Positions 1 through 10,492 of a stretch of 64,000 bases of DNA are shown here, one piece after another (the stretch's first letter is position 1; each line of letters opens with the position of its first letter). The DNA lies in the NCBI RefSeq assembly GCF_002127325.2, contig NC_035437.2, positions 171,006,530 to 171,070,529 of the forward strand, given 5' to 3'. Both the position numbers and the translations under genes were made by a program. The notes below the pieces were generated by a model that saw only the letters and a program-made list of their open reading frames with translations, was not told the DNA's origin and searched no databases. The stretch is from Helianthus annuus (Eukaryota; Streptophyta; Magnoliopsida; Asterales; Asteraceae).

Positions 1-255
1 CGCGTCTTCTCTTCTTACGATTCAAGAGGTGCAAGACGTCCATCTTACGCGTCAAAAGACGGATGACCTCCTTTCTTTTCACCCCAACTAACCCAATTAC
101 AATCTGACACGTGTACAATGTACATTGTGATCTAAGTACTACTACGAATCTGAAGTCTTTTCACCTTGAAGACCTGAAAACGACGACAAATCGACATGAG
201 TTAACCCGCTACGAGTTGACTCGCTACCATCTACAACATCACTAAAAAACATATG

Positions 256-1254
256 TTAGGAAATCTTCAAACTCTCTTCAATTTGATCACTTCTAATCAT
301 GATCCAACCTTCTTCATCTATCCAATTAGGTAAACACAAAGGACTATCTTTAACTAACCACCTTATCCTCTCCACCGGAGACTCACCGGAAATTTCAACA
401 ATTTGAGTTGTCTCCGGCGAAGTCTCCGGCACCTCTAAACACCCCCAAAAATCTTGATTCAGTACACTAGTCGGCGAATTCTTTGCAAATTCTTTGACTC
501 CAACGACAAACGGATGTCGAAGAAGCTCTTTAACCGTACACCTTTCTCTAGCATCTCTTCTCAAACACACTTCCAAAAAATCTTTACCTTCCGGCGACAA
601 CCACCGCGGCAACTCCGGTACCTCACCGGAATACCCAATTCGATACAAACCCGAAATCGGATCATCAATTTCCGGCCATGGGTTAAACCCGGTTGCCATT
701 TCAATCACCACACACCCTAAAGCCCACACATCAGCTTCAAACCCTTGTTCTTCACCCCTAACAACCTCCGGCGCCATAAAAACCGGTGTACCGGAAAATG
801 CTCTGTTTCCTCTGTTTTCAACGAATTTAGCACAACCAAAATCTCCAATTTTAACACCATTTTCACACACTAAAACATTCTGACACTTAATATCACAATG
901 CACAATATTATTCATATGAAGATAATCCAATCCCATAAGAATTTGGTGAGTGTAGGATCGGATCAAACACTCATCAAGTGATCCTCCATGTTTCTTGATC
1001 ATGTCGGAAATTGTGCCGTTGGGTGCATACTCCATGTGTAGATTATACGTGTTGTAACTAATGTCATGACCCTTGTATGATATTATGTTTGGTGAGTTTA
1101 GTTGGGAGAGAATGTGTTGTTCTTTTTGTAAGGAAACGGAGGTGGAGAGGTTGGTGGACTTGACGGCGAACCGGTCTCCTGTTGCGGTGGTGGTGGCTAG
1201 GTAGACGGTGGCGGAGGAGCCCCGGCCGATGACCGGACCTCTAGTCCACTTCAT
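256..1254 (-). CDS. MAPKKK17/18-like serine/threonine protein kinase, single exon
   Basis: 332 residues, ATG to TAA without introns. The N-terminus is almost immediately a kinase domain: glycine-rich loop GRGSSATVY at residues 10-18, ATP-binding lysine K32 (FAVKS), catalytic loop HCDIKCQN from residue 119 with D121, DFG at 138-140 and MAPE ending at 163. The HCD in place of HRD and the short intronless layout match the plant MEKK-like subgroup containing Arabidopsis MAPKKK17 and MAPKKK18, which are linked to abscisic acid and stress signalling. That role is family knowledge, not shown here. The C-terminal ~75 residues after the kinase core have no recognised domain. All key catalytic residues are present, so an active cytosolic or nuclear kinase is expected. 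A TATA-like tract lies about 75 bp upstream. Exact paralogue assignment is uncertain. Confidence 0.9.
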   Translation of the reverse strand: MKWTRGPVIGRGSSATVYLATTTATGDRFAVKSTNLSTSVSLQKEQHILSQLNSPNIISYKGHDISYNTYNLHMEYAPNGTISDMIKKHGGSLDECLIRSYTHQILMGLDYLHMNNIVHCDIKCQNVLVCENGVKIGDFGCAKFVENRGNRAFSGTPVFMAPEVVRGEEQGFEADVWALGCVVIEMATGFNPWPEIDDPISGLYRIGYSGEVPELPRWLSPEGKDFLEVCLRRDARERCTVKELLRHPFVVGVKEFAKNSPTSVLNQDFWGCLEVPETSPETTQIVEISGESPVERIRWLVKDSPLCLPNWIDEEGWIMIRSDQIEESLKIS

Positions 1255-1325
1255 TTGTTGATAGAGGGATGGGAAGGTGTGTGTTTTGTTTCAGTTCAGT
1301 TGGGAAGTGTGCTTGTGTGTGTATG

Positions 1326-1336
1326 TATATATATAT
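1326..1336 (-). promoter_or_regulatory. TATA-like tract upstream of the kinase gene
   Basis: An alternating TA run of about 11 bp lies 72-82 bp upstream of the kinase ATG. It is suitably placed for a TATA box with a short 5' leader. It could also be a simple TA microsatellite. Confidence 0.4.
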
Positions 1337-2196
1337 TCAAGTTACTTTATCTGGTTGTTTTTTAAAGATATTTATTTGTCATGTTGTTGACAATATTATT
1401 TTATCTAAATATTTGGATTACTAACGGGCCACCATAGTATTATCGTGCTATCAGCACAATCATCCGTTTATATTCATTTTCATTAGGTAATAATGCTTAT
1501 ACATCAATTCACGGGAAAATCCAATAAATCTGAGAGTCGAACTAAGACCTAATGGTCTCTAAGTCTTATCTCACCTCTAAGATACCATCAGGCTATAATG
1601 TTATGACCATATTAACAATATTTGAGTAAATTAGTAAACCGTTATCATGGCTTTAAGCCTTTAATTTTGTATTTTTCATCATGAAAACTTTCGTAGACGG
1701 TAGTTTTTCTTTTTGAATTTTGTAGCACACAAACCATCATTAGGTTTAACAACTCAACTATTAGCATTCTAATACAATACTATTAATACAATTTTTATAA
1801 TTAGTATGAGTCTATGACTAGAATATAAAAATCAAAATCGTGTTAGCTTGACAACTAAGACTATTTTTTTTTGGATTAACTTGATTCTTAAACTTGATTT
1901 TACATTTAGTTTGATATGTATCTCATGTTTATTTATTAAAATATGTTTTATAGACAGTATTGTAACATATCGTTTTTACAAATAATGAGAACATCTTTAT
2001 TTATTTTATAAAGAAAAAACGTCTTTCCTATGTTCTTCGACTATGTGTTGTGGGAGAGCCGGGCTGAAGGAGGCGTGAAGCCCTGCAGAGTGCGTGAATA
2101 CTGCCCTGCCGAGTGCTATGGGAGAAGGGTGGAGTTGGCCGCGAGCGTGAGAGACTGAGAGAAGACGTGGTTGATTTTTTATTATTAATTAATATA
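1337..2196. other. AT-rich intergenic DNA, no gene seen
   Basis: No open frame with recognisable protein content. The only compositional oddity is a GC-rich block at about 2046-2170 that ends abruptly in AT-rich DNA and may be a remnant of another insertion. Confidence 0.5.
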
Positions 2197-2204
2197 CAAA
2201 CCAA

Positions 2205-2370
2205 CAGTGGCGGACATAAGGCTTACCGGGGGGCAACCTCCGCTACGGTTTGGCGCGGAAAAATTTGGAAAAATTAGTGTAAATTTTAGAAAAATTTGAC
2301 GTTTTTTCGATTTCGTTACGGCTTATTTATAAAACGTTACGGCTTAGTTTCGTTTCTAGATCCGCCACTG
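2205..2370. mobile_element. Short hAT-like MITE (CAGTGGCGGA termini) with perfect 8-bp TSD
   Basis: Starts CAGTGGCGGA and ends TCCGCCACTG, a perfect 10-bp terminal inverted repeat. It is flanked by CAAACCAA on both sides (2197-2204 and 2371-2378), an 8-bp target duplication as expected for hAT transposition. At 166 bp it has no coding capacity. Confidence 0.85.
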
Positions 2371-2378
2371 CAAACCAA

Positions 2379-2891
2379 TCATTTAAGTTCACCACACTTA
2401 TGTTTATTTTGTGTAATTATACCATTGTAAATATAACATAACTTTTAGCAAACTGAAGCGATGCCTCACAAACAACTTATCTTGCTATTTACACTTGTAT
2501 ATATTTTTTTGGTACATAAATGGAGAGGGCAGAAAGTTAGCCACGTCTCCATCGCTATATACATACATATATCATATGTTATTATGTTTATTTGAATTGA
2601 ATGAATGTTGTAGAAATGGTGAGATGTGAGTGGATCACATGAGTTAGGAGGAGGTGGAGCTCCGGTAGACGATGGGCGGCGGTTGCTTGGCTTCAAATAA
2701 AGCCAATCACGTGTGGACACGTGACAGCGACGGCTATTCTTCTTTCTTTCTAGCTCCATTTCTTGCTTTGCACGCATCTCAAGTTATACATTACCGCACC
2801 TTTTACTGTCATATATGATTTCCTCATCCATTTTCACTTTTTTTCTGTAAAAATTTTTAGATCACGTGCTTTGATCGGTTTAATATTCTGA
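2379..2891. other. Intergenic, no supported gene
   Basis: A 103-codon frame on the minus strand (2466-2777) shows no domain, no good coding pattern and a low-complexity tail. It is treated as chance. Nothing else was recognised. Confidence 0.5.
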
Positions 2892-2899
2892 AATAAGTT

Positions 2900-3077
2900 C
2901 AGTGGCGGATCCAGCTAGTTTTTTCACTGGGTTCCTTTTTCCAAATCATACAAAGTTTACACTACAAAAAAACGTTTTTTTCCAAATCATACAAGGTTTA
3001 CACTACAAAAAAAACGTTTTTTTTCCAAATCGACTGGGTTCCTGGGAACCCGTAAAAATGCTCTAAATCCGCCCCTG
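2900..3077. mobile_element. Second hAT-like MITE of the CAGTGGCGGA type
   Basis: Begins CAGTGGCGGAT and ends ATCCGCCCCTG. The flanks AATAAGTT (2892-2899) and AATAACTT (3078-3085) form an 8-bp duplication with one mismatch. The interior contains two copies of a ~47-bp unit with the words CCAAATCATACAA and TTTACACTACAAAAAAA, so it has grown by internal tandem duplication. Confidence 0.75.
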
Positions 3078-3462
3078 AATAACTTATTCTTAGACCATGG
3101 GTATGGTGGGGCGGGGGTTTAGGGCATGGGTTGACACGTGGCTTGGGGAGGCTTCGCTGGGCTGACCCATATTAAAGACGGTATGGTGGGGCGGAGGTTT
3201 GGGGCGTAGCCAGCCCAAACCGCTATTTGAATATTTTTTAAAACAACAAATTTATTTTTTTAATATTTTTAAATAAAGAAAATTACATAAAAAAATTACT
3301 AACGCTTATATTTGTTCTTTATCTCTTCTCTCATCTCTAAGATTAGTTGCAACTCGTCACTCTCTAGGTGATCAATGGTTGGGATAGAAATTTCGAATCA
3401 TCTCGTTTTTGTTTCAGGGCATCTCTAGCTTCTTTGCTCTTTCGAATTTCGGCCCTTTGTTG

Positions 3463-4578
3463 TTAGAATACGTTGAATGTATCTAACTTGCATGCAATGT
3501 CATCCAACTGATCGCTGTATATTCCCCTACGCGAGCCCGAACTCCCAACTGAAGGCGATGCCGTACCCGATCTTGATTTTTGAGCGCGCCTTTTTGCGGC
3601 ATCTCTTCCATATTCAGGCCGGTTTGGCGAATCATCCAAAAGGTTCTCAAAACTCTTGATCTCGTGCATCAGATTGGGGCTTGGGATGAGGCCCTTGACC
3701 TTTTGGAAGACGTGTTCGTTTCGCTACCACCGGAGGTATTCGCCCACTTTGGATAGAACTTACAAATCTCCCAACAATTCATGAAACGGAAGTCGCTCCC
3801 CACATTTGCTTTGAATGCAACCAATGCATTTGTCACAATGTCGGCTTCGGTTTCACCACTTTTTGGGTTTTGCTTTGCTTTATTTAAAAAACCACTAAGT
3901 TTTGTAAGTTGGCCGCTTATCTCACTCCACTTCGAGGATAAGCTATCGTTTTCACGATAAGCCTCCCTTCCCATTTCTTCATGGAATGCTTTACCAATCG
4001 CTTCCCACAAATGGCTTCGATGTTGAGAATTTCCTATTTTAATAAAAACAAAATTTAATATATTACAAATTTATATAAAAAATAACCATAAATATTAAAA
4101 TAAGGGCTACAAAATATTTAAAAATATCTAAAGTTGAATGTTGAGATTGTTGACGCCAAGCCCTCGCCAATGCAAGTTCTTCATTAACGACCCATCTTTG
4201 TTGTTTTCGTTTGGCGGTTTCAAGTGCTTTCTTCGCCTCGGTTTTTTTCTTATTACTTTTCTTTTTGGGGACTATTGAGGCGGAAGGACCATCGTTGGGT
4301 AGTTGAGTTTCGGGGACGGTTTGGGTTTGGGAAAGGTTGATGGAGGTTGGTGAAAGGTTGATTGGCGTTTGTGAAAACGGGCTAGGTATAGAATCGTCGG
4401 TGTGTGGGAAGTTAGTAAGCAAACGATTCCCGATATACGATGCATAACTCGCCGTATCGGGCATATGGGAGTGTATTAAAAATGGACGAGGCATTGGACG
4501 ATTGGGTGGTGGGCTATGATTATTTTCTTGGAATGCAAACGGATTGTTCGGGTTATAACCACGATTATGAGGATGCAT
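3463..4578 (-). pseudogene. Broken PIF/Harbinger ORF1 (Myb/SANT-like plus NAM-associated C-terminus)
   Basis: Read leftward, a first segment starts MHPHNRGY at 4578. It has a Pro/Asn-rich N-terminus, a lysine-rich stretch (KKKSNKKKTEAKK) and the SANT-like start RWVVNEELALARAW. After an AT-rich interruption (intron or decayed segment, about 4020-4130) the frame resumes with GNSQHRSHLWEAIGKAF, then LSSKWSEISGQL and FYPKWANTSGG. It ends near 3669, where a one-base frame shift (TGATG overlap) moves into MHEIKSFENLLDD, RDAAKRRAQK and onward to 3463. This layout is that of ORF1 proteins of plant PIF/Harbinger elements, many labelled NAM-associated. The frameshift argues that it is non-functional. 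Confidence 0.7.
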
Positions 4579-4657
4579 TTTTCGTTTTGTAGAAGGAGAA
4601 TAGAGATGATTATAGAAATTGAAGATGATTATTGTGGTTGAATGTGGTAAAAATAGG

Positions 4658-5060
4658 GGGTGGGGTTTGGCTACAAAGTCTATTTTTCCTAGAAAGTGTA
4701 CAAAGTCATAAAATACCACAGTTTCAGCAATAAAACACACTCAAAACCCACAAATAACAGAGTGAAATCACTAAAACACAATATCAAAACCCTAACAGTC
4801 CATAAAAACTTCAAACACACCATCATAGAACTATGAATATAAAACACAACATGATAATCAACACAAAACACACTCATGTTAGTCATTTGAAAATCAAAGC
4901 CTTATCATCCAAAACATAACACAAAACCCACAAATATGGCGTTTTAGTAATCTTCACTTTATTATTTGTGGGTTTTGAGTGTGTTTTATGGCTGAAATTG
5001 TGGTGTTTTATGGCTTTGTACACTTTGTAGGAAAAATGGACTTTGTAGCCAACTCTCACC
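4658..5060. mobile_element. Mutator-type MITE with ~90-bp inverted termini
   Basis: Left arm GGGTGGGGTTTGGCTACAAA and the inverted right arm GGTGAGAGTTGGCTACAAA continue as near-matching arms for about 90 bp, sharing words such as GTGTACAAAGTCATAAAA and AAAACCCACAAATAA. The flanks TAAAAATAGG (4648-4657 and 5061-5070) give a 9-10 bp target duplication typical of Mutator-like elements. It lies inside the PIF/Harbinger element, so it is younger than that insertion. Confidence 0.85.
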
Positions 5061-5396
5061 TAAAAATAGGAATTGAAGTGTGATATTTATAGTGAAAAAA
5101 TATTTTTTTTAACATAGCCGTTGGCCAACGGCTAGTTTGGTTTGGCCATTGAGAGCCCGCCATGTCACTTTGCTAGACCCGCCCCATGCCCGGCTTTAAA
5201 CTCCCGCCCCTTGGGCCACGCCCCAACCCAAGCCCACCCAGGGTGGTGGCTTGGGCGTTTTCAACCAACCCACGCCCCAAGCCCCATACCCCACGGTCTT
5301 AAAACGAATGTTTGGCGACAATTGACTATTCTGTAAATTAAGAGTTGGGTGTGGTGGTCGTGGCGATAGTAATGGTGGTGGTTACTATGGGGTGGT

Positions 5397-5554
5397 CAGT
5401 GGCGGACCAATGAATTATTTGGTGGAGGTGCAGATGAGGGGTTCAACCATATTTTCAAGGGGTGCAGTCGGGTTTTTTTTGTCTAAAAATACACTAAAAT
5501 ATTTTTTCAAAGGGTGTATCCGCCCATCGAAGAAGATACTTGGGTCCGCCTCTG
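5397..5554. mobile_element. Third hAT-like MITE (CAGTGGCGGACC termini)
   Basis: Starts CAGTGGCGGACC and ends GGTCCGCCTCTG, 11 of 12 terminal bases matching in inverted orientation. It sits inside a GGT-rich low-complexity tract (GGTGGTGG on both sides), so the target duplication cannot be read cleanly. Confidence 0.65.
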
Positions 5555-7336
5555 GTGGGGGTGGCGGTAGTAATGGCGGTGGCGGTAGGAATGGTGGTGG
5601 TTATTGTGGTGAATGATGGTTTAGGTTAGGAATCTTATCACCTCATCTTTATAAAATAAAATGGAATGTTTAACCGGCAAGCAAATGCCAATCATCTAGA
5701 AAAGTAAAGGCACACCACACCCACATCATCATTAACCCTTTACACTCTTCCAACCTTTTTTATTGTCTCTTTGGCTCTCGGACCCACTTTGTCATGGTCC
5801 ATAGCCGCTTGCTTCATACTAGACATATACAAGTACAAATATGGCTAGGTTTTTAGCCTTGGTGTGGTCAAAAAAGGGTGGAATTTGTCTTATTTTTTAA
5901 AATAAAAAGTATTATATAAGCTATATGTAGATATTTACGTTAAATCACAGACAATGTAAAAATTAAACAAACATACATTATTATTATTATATATATAATA
6001 AATAAGGTTGTTAACTACAGTAACTTCATCCAAGAAGCTAAGTGTCAAATTTGGTCCTGTGTTGACCCTTCTTCTCTCGCGTTCGTCCTAGGTTACACCT
6101 GATTAGCCGGCGTGGGGTTAGGAAAACTACCAAATTAGTCTGATAAGAGTATGGCCCAGCGCGCGACTAGATTAGTTGGCGCGGATTTGGGATCATACTC
6201 CTTCACACCCTCAACTTTTAATATTGACACTTAAACCCTCTAAAATTTCTAAAATTTTTGTAACATGACATTTTGACCCCCTCGAGTTTTACACGATTAT
6301 CTTTATGTACATGTCGGGTATAAATTCATGTTTTTACATTTCAATGCAATTTTAATCGAAAATGAGTCATGTCAAGTATAATACATTTTTGTGTTTATTT
6401 TTATTTACGTTTTCAGTTAGTATACATTTTGACGTAAATTTTGTTTAGAAACGAATTGGGTCAATACAATACAATTTCACTATACTTAATAAATTCGAGT
6501 TACCTTACGTTTCATGAGTCATGTCAATATAATACATTTTTGTGCTTATTTTTATGAACGTTTTCCGATGATCTACTCTTGGTCATTAAGAAATTGCCAA
6601 AAAAAAAAAAAAATAGAATTTAAGGTTCACTTAGGTTTAAATAGATACAAACAAAGTAACATGTGGATTTTAAACCGTATAAATATGAATGGATGAAATC
6701 TTTTATTTATTTGTATGATAAATTACACGCCTCTCTAATTATATAGTCATGTGAGATGAAATATGTTTAGGATTTACTTAGCAGTTCGTTGTCACAAATA
6801 TCTAACTAGAGTCGTGACATGGAAGCAAAAGAGAGTTTTCGTCCGAGGGGCGAGGACACACATCAACCGCCAAATATGTTGTAAGAATTCTGCTTAAAAG
6901 TGTTTCGCGGCTGATCTTATCGTTGTGGTGTGTATCGACTGTTTGAAGGGAAGTTAATTTCACAAACGAGGATTAATAACAAACAAAGAAGATATTCACT
7001 CCTTAATATATCTTTGAACGTATCTTCCTTATGAAGTAATATTATACATACATTCATAACCAAGTGAAAAAGAAGGTGGTTTGATTGAATAAGATAATGA
7101 TCAGATGTTCTAGAAAGAAACAAAACTCATTTCTTTTCTCATAAGAAAAAGATTTATTACAATTTGAGCTCAATAAAACGATTACGATGATCACAAATTG
7201 CATAGAGTAATTTGGAAGAATTACAAAAGACAAATGAAGTGAACAAATACAAAACCTAACTAACATTTACTAACCCCATCATGATGTATTTCAAAATCTA
7301 TTAATTTTTTCAAATATTTTTTTTTACTTTTATCCC
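5555..7336. other. AT-rich intergenic DNA with repeat debris, no gene seen
   Basis: Contains a glycine-like GGT microsatellite at its left edge, an ATT/TA tract near 5975-6005, a 14-A run at 6600 and the direct repeat listed separately. No frame has recognisable protein content. Confidence 0.5.
6364..6565. repeat. ~50-bp direct repeat, two copies ~150 bp apart
   Basis: The words GAGTCATGTCAAGTATAATA (6364) and GAGTCATGTCAATATAATAC (6515) both lead into ATTTTTGTG-TTATTTTTAT and ACGTTTTC. A weaker relative, CGAGTCAGGTCAAATATAAT, occurs near 59066 in the Helitron-like segment, so this is probably Helitron-derived debris. Confidence 0.5.
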
Positions 7337-7964
7337 TGTTGATGCAACAAATACGGGACCAAGGATGGTAGCTGGGCTAGTCAGGCAAAAGGGCTGAAGG
7401 GTTCAGTTTTGCCTAACGCAGGTTGCGGGGTACCTCCACGTTTGCAAAACGTGGAAGGAGGTTCACTAGTATGTTTGAATTATTTGCTTTGAAGTTCTTT
7501 CTCCAAGGCCGGCTCGGATCCAGAAAAGAAAGCAAATAGAATGAATGAGATGAATCTGATAAAGAGTTATTTGGAAGTGACAAAGAACTCTTTGAATGAC
7601 CAGAGATTAAGGAATCTCTCTGCTTTTCGGAATGTCTTTGAAGTGTTTATGAGCTGTCTTCTTATAGTGGAAGACACCTCCCGAAATGGTATGGACTATA
7701 CTAGCGAGACCTGTTTGCTTATGGAGGGTTTCCCCTTTTGGGGTTGAAGGCTTTGGACCCCTGGTTAATAGAGTGTGCTTGTGCAGACCTGCTCTGACTT
7801 TGTGGGTTGGTGAGCGTGAGTTGGTGGGACGAGCTGTTTGGACATGACTAGTTACTGTTTCTCGATTCCCTCAATTTACAGCTTTTCATCCGATGAACCT
7901 TTCAACCTTTTAAGCTCTTTGCATATTAATCATTTTGTTTATCCTTGGGCTACCCCCGTCGTCA
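7337..7964 (-). repeat. Left LTR of Tat element copy A (3' LTR in element sense)
   Basis: 628 bp, reading TGTTGATGC to GTCGTCA on the plus strand, so TG...CA in both senses. It repeats at 16990-17617, offset 9653. Four substitutions were seen between the two: 7432 A/C, 7561 A/G, 7654 C/T and 7789 C/A (second base in the right copy). A CTATAAG TATA-like motif on the minus strand near 7661-7668 could start transcription. Confidence 0.9.
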
Positions 7965-7973
7965 GCCCCCCAA
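7965..7973 (-). other. Polypurine tract of Tat copy A
   Basis: On the minus strand TTGGGGGGC directly abuts the TG of the 3' LTR, the expected place for plus-strand priming. The identical tract at 17618-17626 belongs to copy B. Confidence 0.75.
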
Positions 7974-8304
7974 GTCAGAGGTTTTTGGGGCAGTACACTC
8001 AAAGACTTCTGACTTTTATGCATGTCTTTTAAAGGCTTGAAAGGTTCGTTGCTTGGAGGCTTGAAAGGTTTGAGGTAGTTACTTTTTTGAAATTTGAATT
8101 TGAAACGATTTGACAGTTGATTTGATTGACATGTGTCAGGCGGCGGATTGGCAGAGATTATTTATTTACCTTTAATACCCCTACTTTACTTTCATATTTA
8201 TTTTAATAGTTGCAAACTTTCTTCATTTTCCTTACAATCGTTCACAGTTTTTCCTTCCTCAGGTTAGTTTCTCTTCTCCATTTTCACTTTTACTTTGTTC
8301 TATC

Positions 8305-10492
8305 ATGGGTGCCCTTAAGGATTTAGCGAGGTCATTCTCTCGGATGACCCAAGAGGAGGTAGACCTATTTTGCCTTGAATATGGTATTGATAAAAAGTTT
8401 AATCCCACCGCCCCTTCTTGTGATGTTTCTATTGACAAACCGATTCCAGGTTCGATTGCTTTGTATTGTCGCCATTTTCAATGGTCCAATCTTCGTTACC
8501 CTTTCTCGCTTTTTGTTCTAAACTTGCTTGAGTATTACCGAGTATCTTTTGGGCAAGTTCATCCAAAAGGAATGGCTAGGGTTTTGCACTTTGAAGTGCT
8601 CTGTCGTGCTCTTGGCTATGATCCATCTCTGTTGCTTTTCCGGAGGTTTTTTCGTTTAGCCAAAAATGGCGATTGGTTTACTTTTGAAGCGACAAAGGTT
8701 GATACTTGCCTTGTTTCATCAATGGTTACAACCCTTGGGTCCTGGAAGGATCAATTTTTCTGGGTTTCTGATTCTATCATTCCTTTTAAAATGATATGGA
8801 GGCGTCCGGATGCTGTTCTCAATGATCCGGAACCTTCTGAGTCTGATTTGAACGATGCCTTTCTTTCAGCCATTCGGGGGTGCCCTTCGAGGGTTCGTCC
8901 CTTTCCCGAACATTTGTTAGTGCTTTTAGGGGTTAGTAATATTTGGGCAAAAGCCGATCGGGATCCGGTGTTAATGAGAAATGGCGTTGGTATGCATTTT
9001 CCCCTTTTATGCCTTTTTACTTTACTTTGTTTGTGACTTATTTTTCTTTGTTTGTTTTTTGGCAGTTATGTCTGCTTTGGACTTCATCAAGAGTGACGAT
9101 ACGTCCGATGTTATTTTTGAAGATGCTCCAACTGTTCCGGGTGAGAATGTTGTGGTGAGAACCTCTGAGCAAAGGTTTGAGGGCACGGGTTATGCTAATG
9201 TTGCCAATGTTAAGGGTTTTACCAAGTCTACTGCCCCTAAGTCTTCAAGTCGCCGATCTTCTCGTCGTTTGCTGAAAGCTGGGCCTCAATCCACTTCCAC
9301 TGACCCAGTGGATTTGACTGATGATATTGAGGTTTCGGAGGATCAGGTTGAAGCGGGTGTTGAACAAGATAAGGAGTTGGTTGTTCATGGCAAGAAGGTT
9401 CGAGGTAAGAAGGTTACCCCTGTTCAAGAATCATCAAGCAGGGACGCTGGAGGGTTGGATCCTGAAGGTGTTTATGTGCCTGCTTGGCAAGTGAAGAATG
9501 ATGATACTTTCAAGGATGCTGCCGTCTGTGAGGATGCTCTTAGTCATCTTGCTCCTCCCTCTGTTCGTGAAACCATTGCTGAGATGGACGATGACTTTAT
9601 GTTATCTCGCATGGTTCTAACTACTTGCAACCTTGCTGCCATGCTTCCTCAAGGGATTACACGCTTTCGCCAAAGGATGCGGGAGTATGAGGATTTTTCT
9701 AAGAAGAAGGACAAAATGAAATCCTCCCTAGCATCGATGAAGAAGGAAGTGGCCGGGTTTGCAGAGAAGGAGGCGGCGTGGAAGAAAGAGGTTGATGATC
9801 TGAAGAAGATGCATGCTATTGAGATGGGTGACCTGAGGAAGAGCTTTGAAGCAAATTTGTTGAAGCTGAAGGCTGATCGAGAGGCCTTGTCTGTCCAACA
9901 GCAGGCTTTTCGTGAAGAAAAGGAAGGGTTGAAAGCTTCAGTTGGTCAGGTGACTGCTGACAATCAATGGTTGATCGAGCATGGTTTCCAGCAGGTGGTT
10001 ACTTACCTTTTGCATTCCAAGGAATTTAACTCTGCCCTTGGTGATGTTTACACAAAGCTGCTGAACCTGGGGAAGCATCAAGGCCTTACTGCTGGCTATA
10101 AACTTCATGAATCTGGACAACCTTTGGAGAAGTCCCCCATGTTTCGCCCCGAGGCTTCTGATATCTTCAAGGCTTCTGTTGAGCAGATGGAGAGGCTAAC
10201 CTACCCTTTCATTCATGAGGTATCCTCTTGCTCTGGTAAGCCTTTGTCTGTTTTACAGGGATTGAAGCCTGAGGGGTTGAATGAGAAGGTTTGTGCTGAG
10301 GTTTTGGGTTCTTTGTCGAGGAAGAGGTCTTACTCTGGGGACAGTGATGATACCCTTTCGAGTCTGCCTGAAACCTCAAAGGATGCTGGTTTGGAAACCT
10401 CTGCTGTTGGTGGTGAAGAAGGTGCCAAGATGAAGAAGACTAAGAAAGCCAAAAAGTCGAAGGGTGAAGGTTCTAGGCCTTCTGATAACTGA
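8305..10492 (+). CDS. Antisense extra gene of Tat element: PF04195-like/coiled-coil protein (copy A)
   Basis: Two exons, 8305-8989 and 9066-10492, joined by a 76-bp intron with GT (8990) and AG (9064-9065). Splicing gives 703 residues. The first ~230 residues match the 'putative gypsy-type transposon' domain (PF04195) found in many plant retroelements: SFSRMTQEEVDLFCLEYGI, then MARVLHFEVLCRALGYDP and FFRLAKNGDWFTF. The middle is acidic and Ser/Thr-rich. A long heptad coiled coil (from about KKKDKMKSSLASMKKEV to VQQQAFREEKEGL) follows. The C-terminus is lysine-rich (KMKKTKKAKKSKG), a plausible nuclear signal. The gene lies opposite to gag-pol and converges on it across 870 bp. Antisense ORFs of this kind are known in Tat-clade elements; their function is not established. 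Confidence 0.85.

Larger units (their letters stand above)
3093..5298 (-). mobile_element. PIF/Harbinger-type element, ORF1 only, with a nested Mutator-type MITE
   Basis: Termini GACCATGGGTATGG at the left and, read inward on the other strand, GACCGTGGGGTATGG at the right. The flanking trinucleotide TTA is duplicated (3090-3092 and 5299-5301), the hallmark of PIF/Harbinger insertion. Subterminal GGTATGGTGGGGCGG repeats occur inside the left end. The coding content is the SANT/NAM-associated ORF1 type only. No DDE transposase frame is present, so this is a non-autonomous deletion derivative. A 403-bp Mutator-type MITE has landed upstream of ORF1. Confidence 0.85.

Noticed and set aside
454..883. 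Plus-strand open frames over the kinase gene
   Set aside because: Antisense shadows of the intact kinase reading frame; no domain of their own.
2466..2777. 103-codon minus-strand frame
   Set aside because: No family resemblance, hydrophobic low-complexity tail, flanked by transposon debris.
7541..8032. Short plus-strand frames in the Tat LTR and just beyond
   Set aside because: Duplicated in the other LTR copy only because the DNA is; no domain, and opposite to the element's transcription.
8943..9158. Alternative 71-codon frame overlapping the antisense-gene intron
   Set aside because: Explained by the intron 8990-9065; splicing restores one continuous protein.
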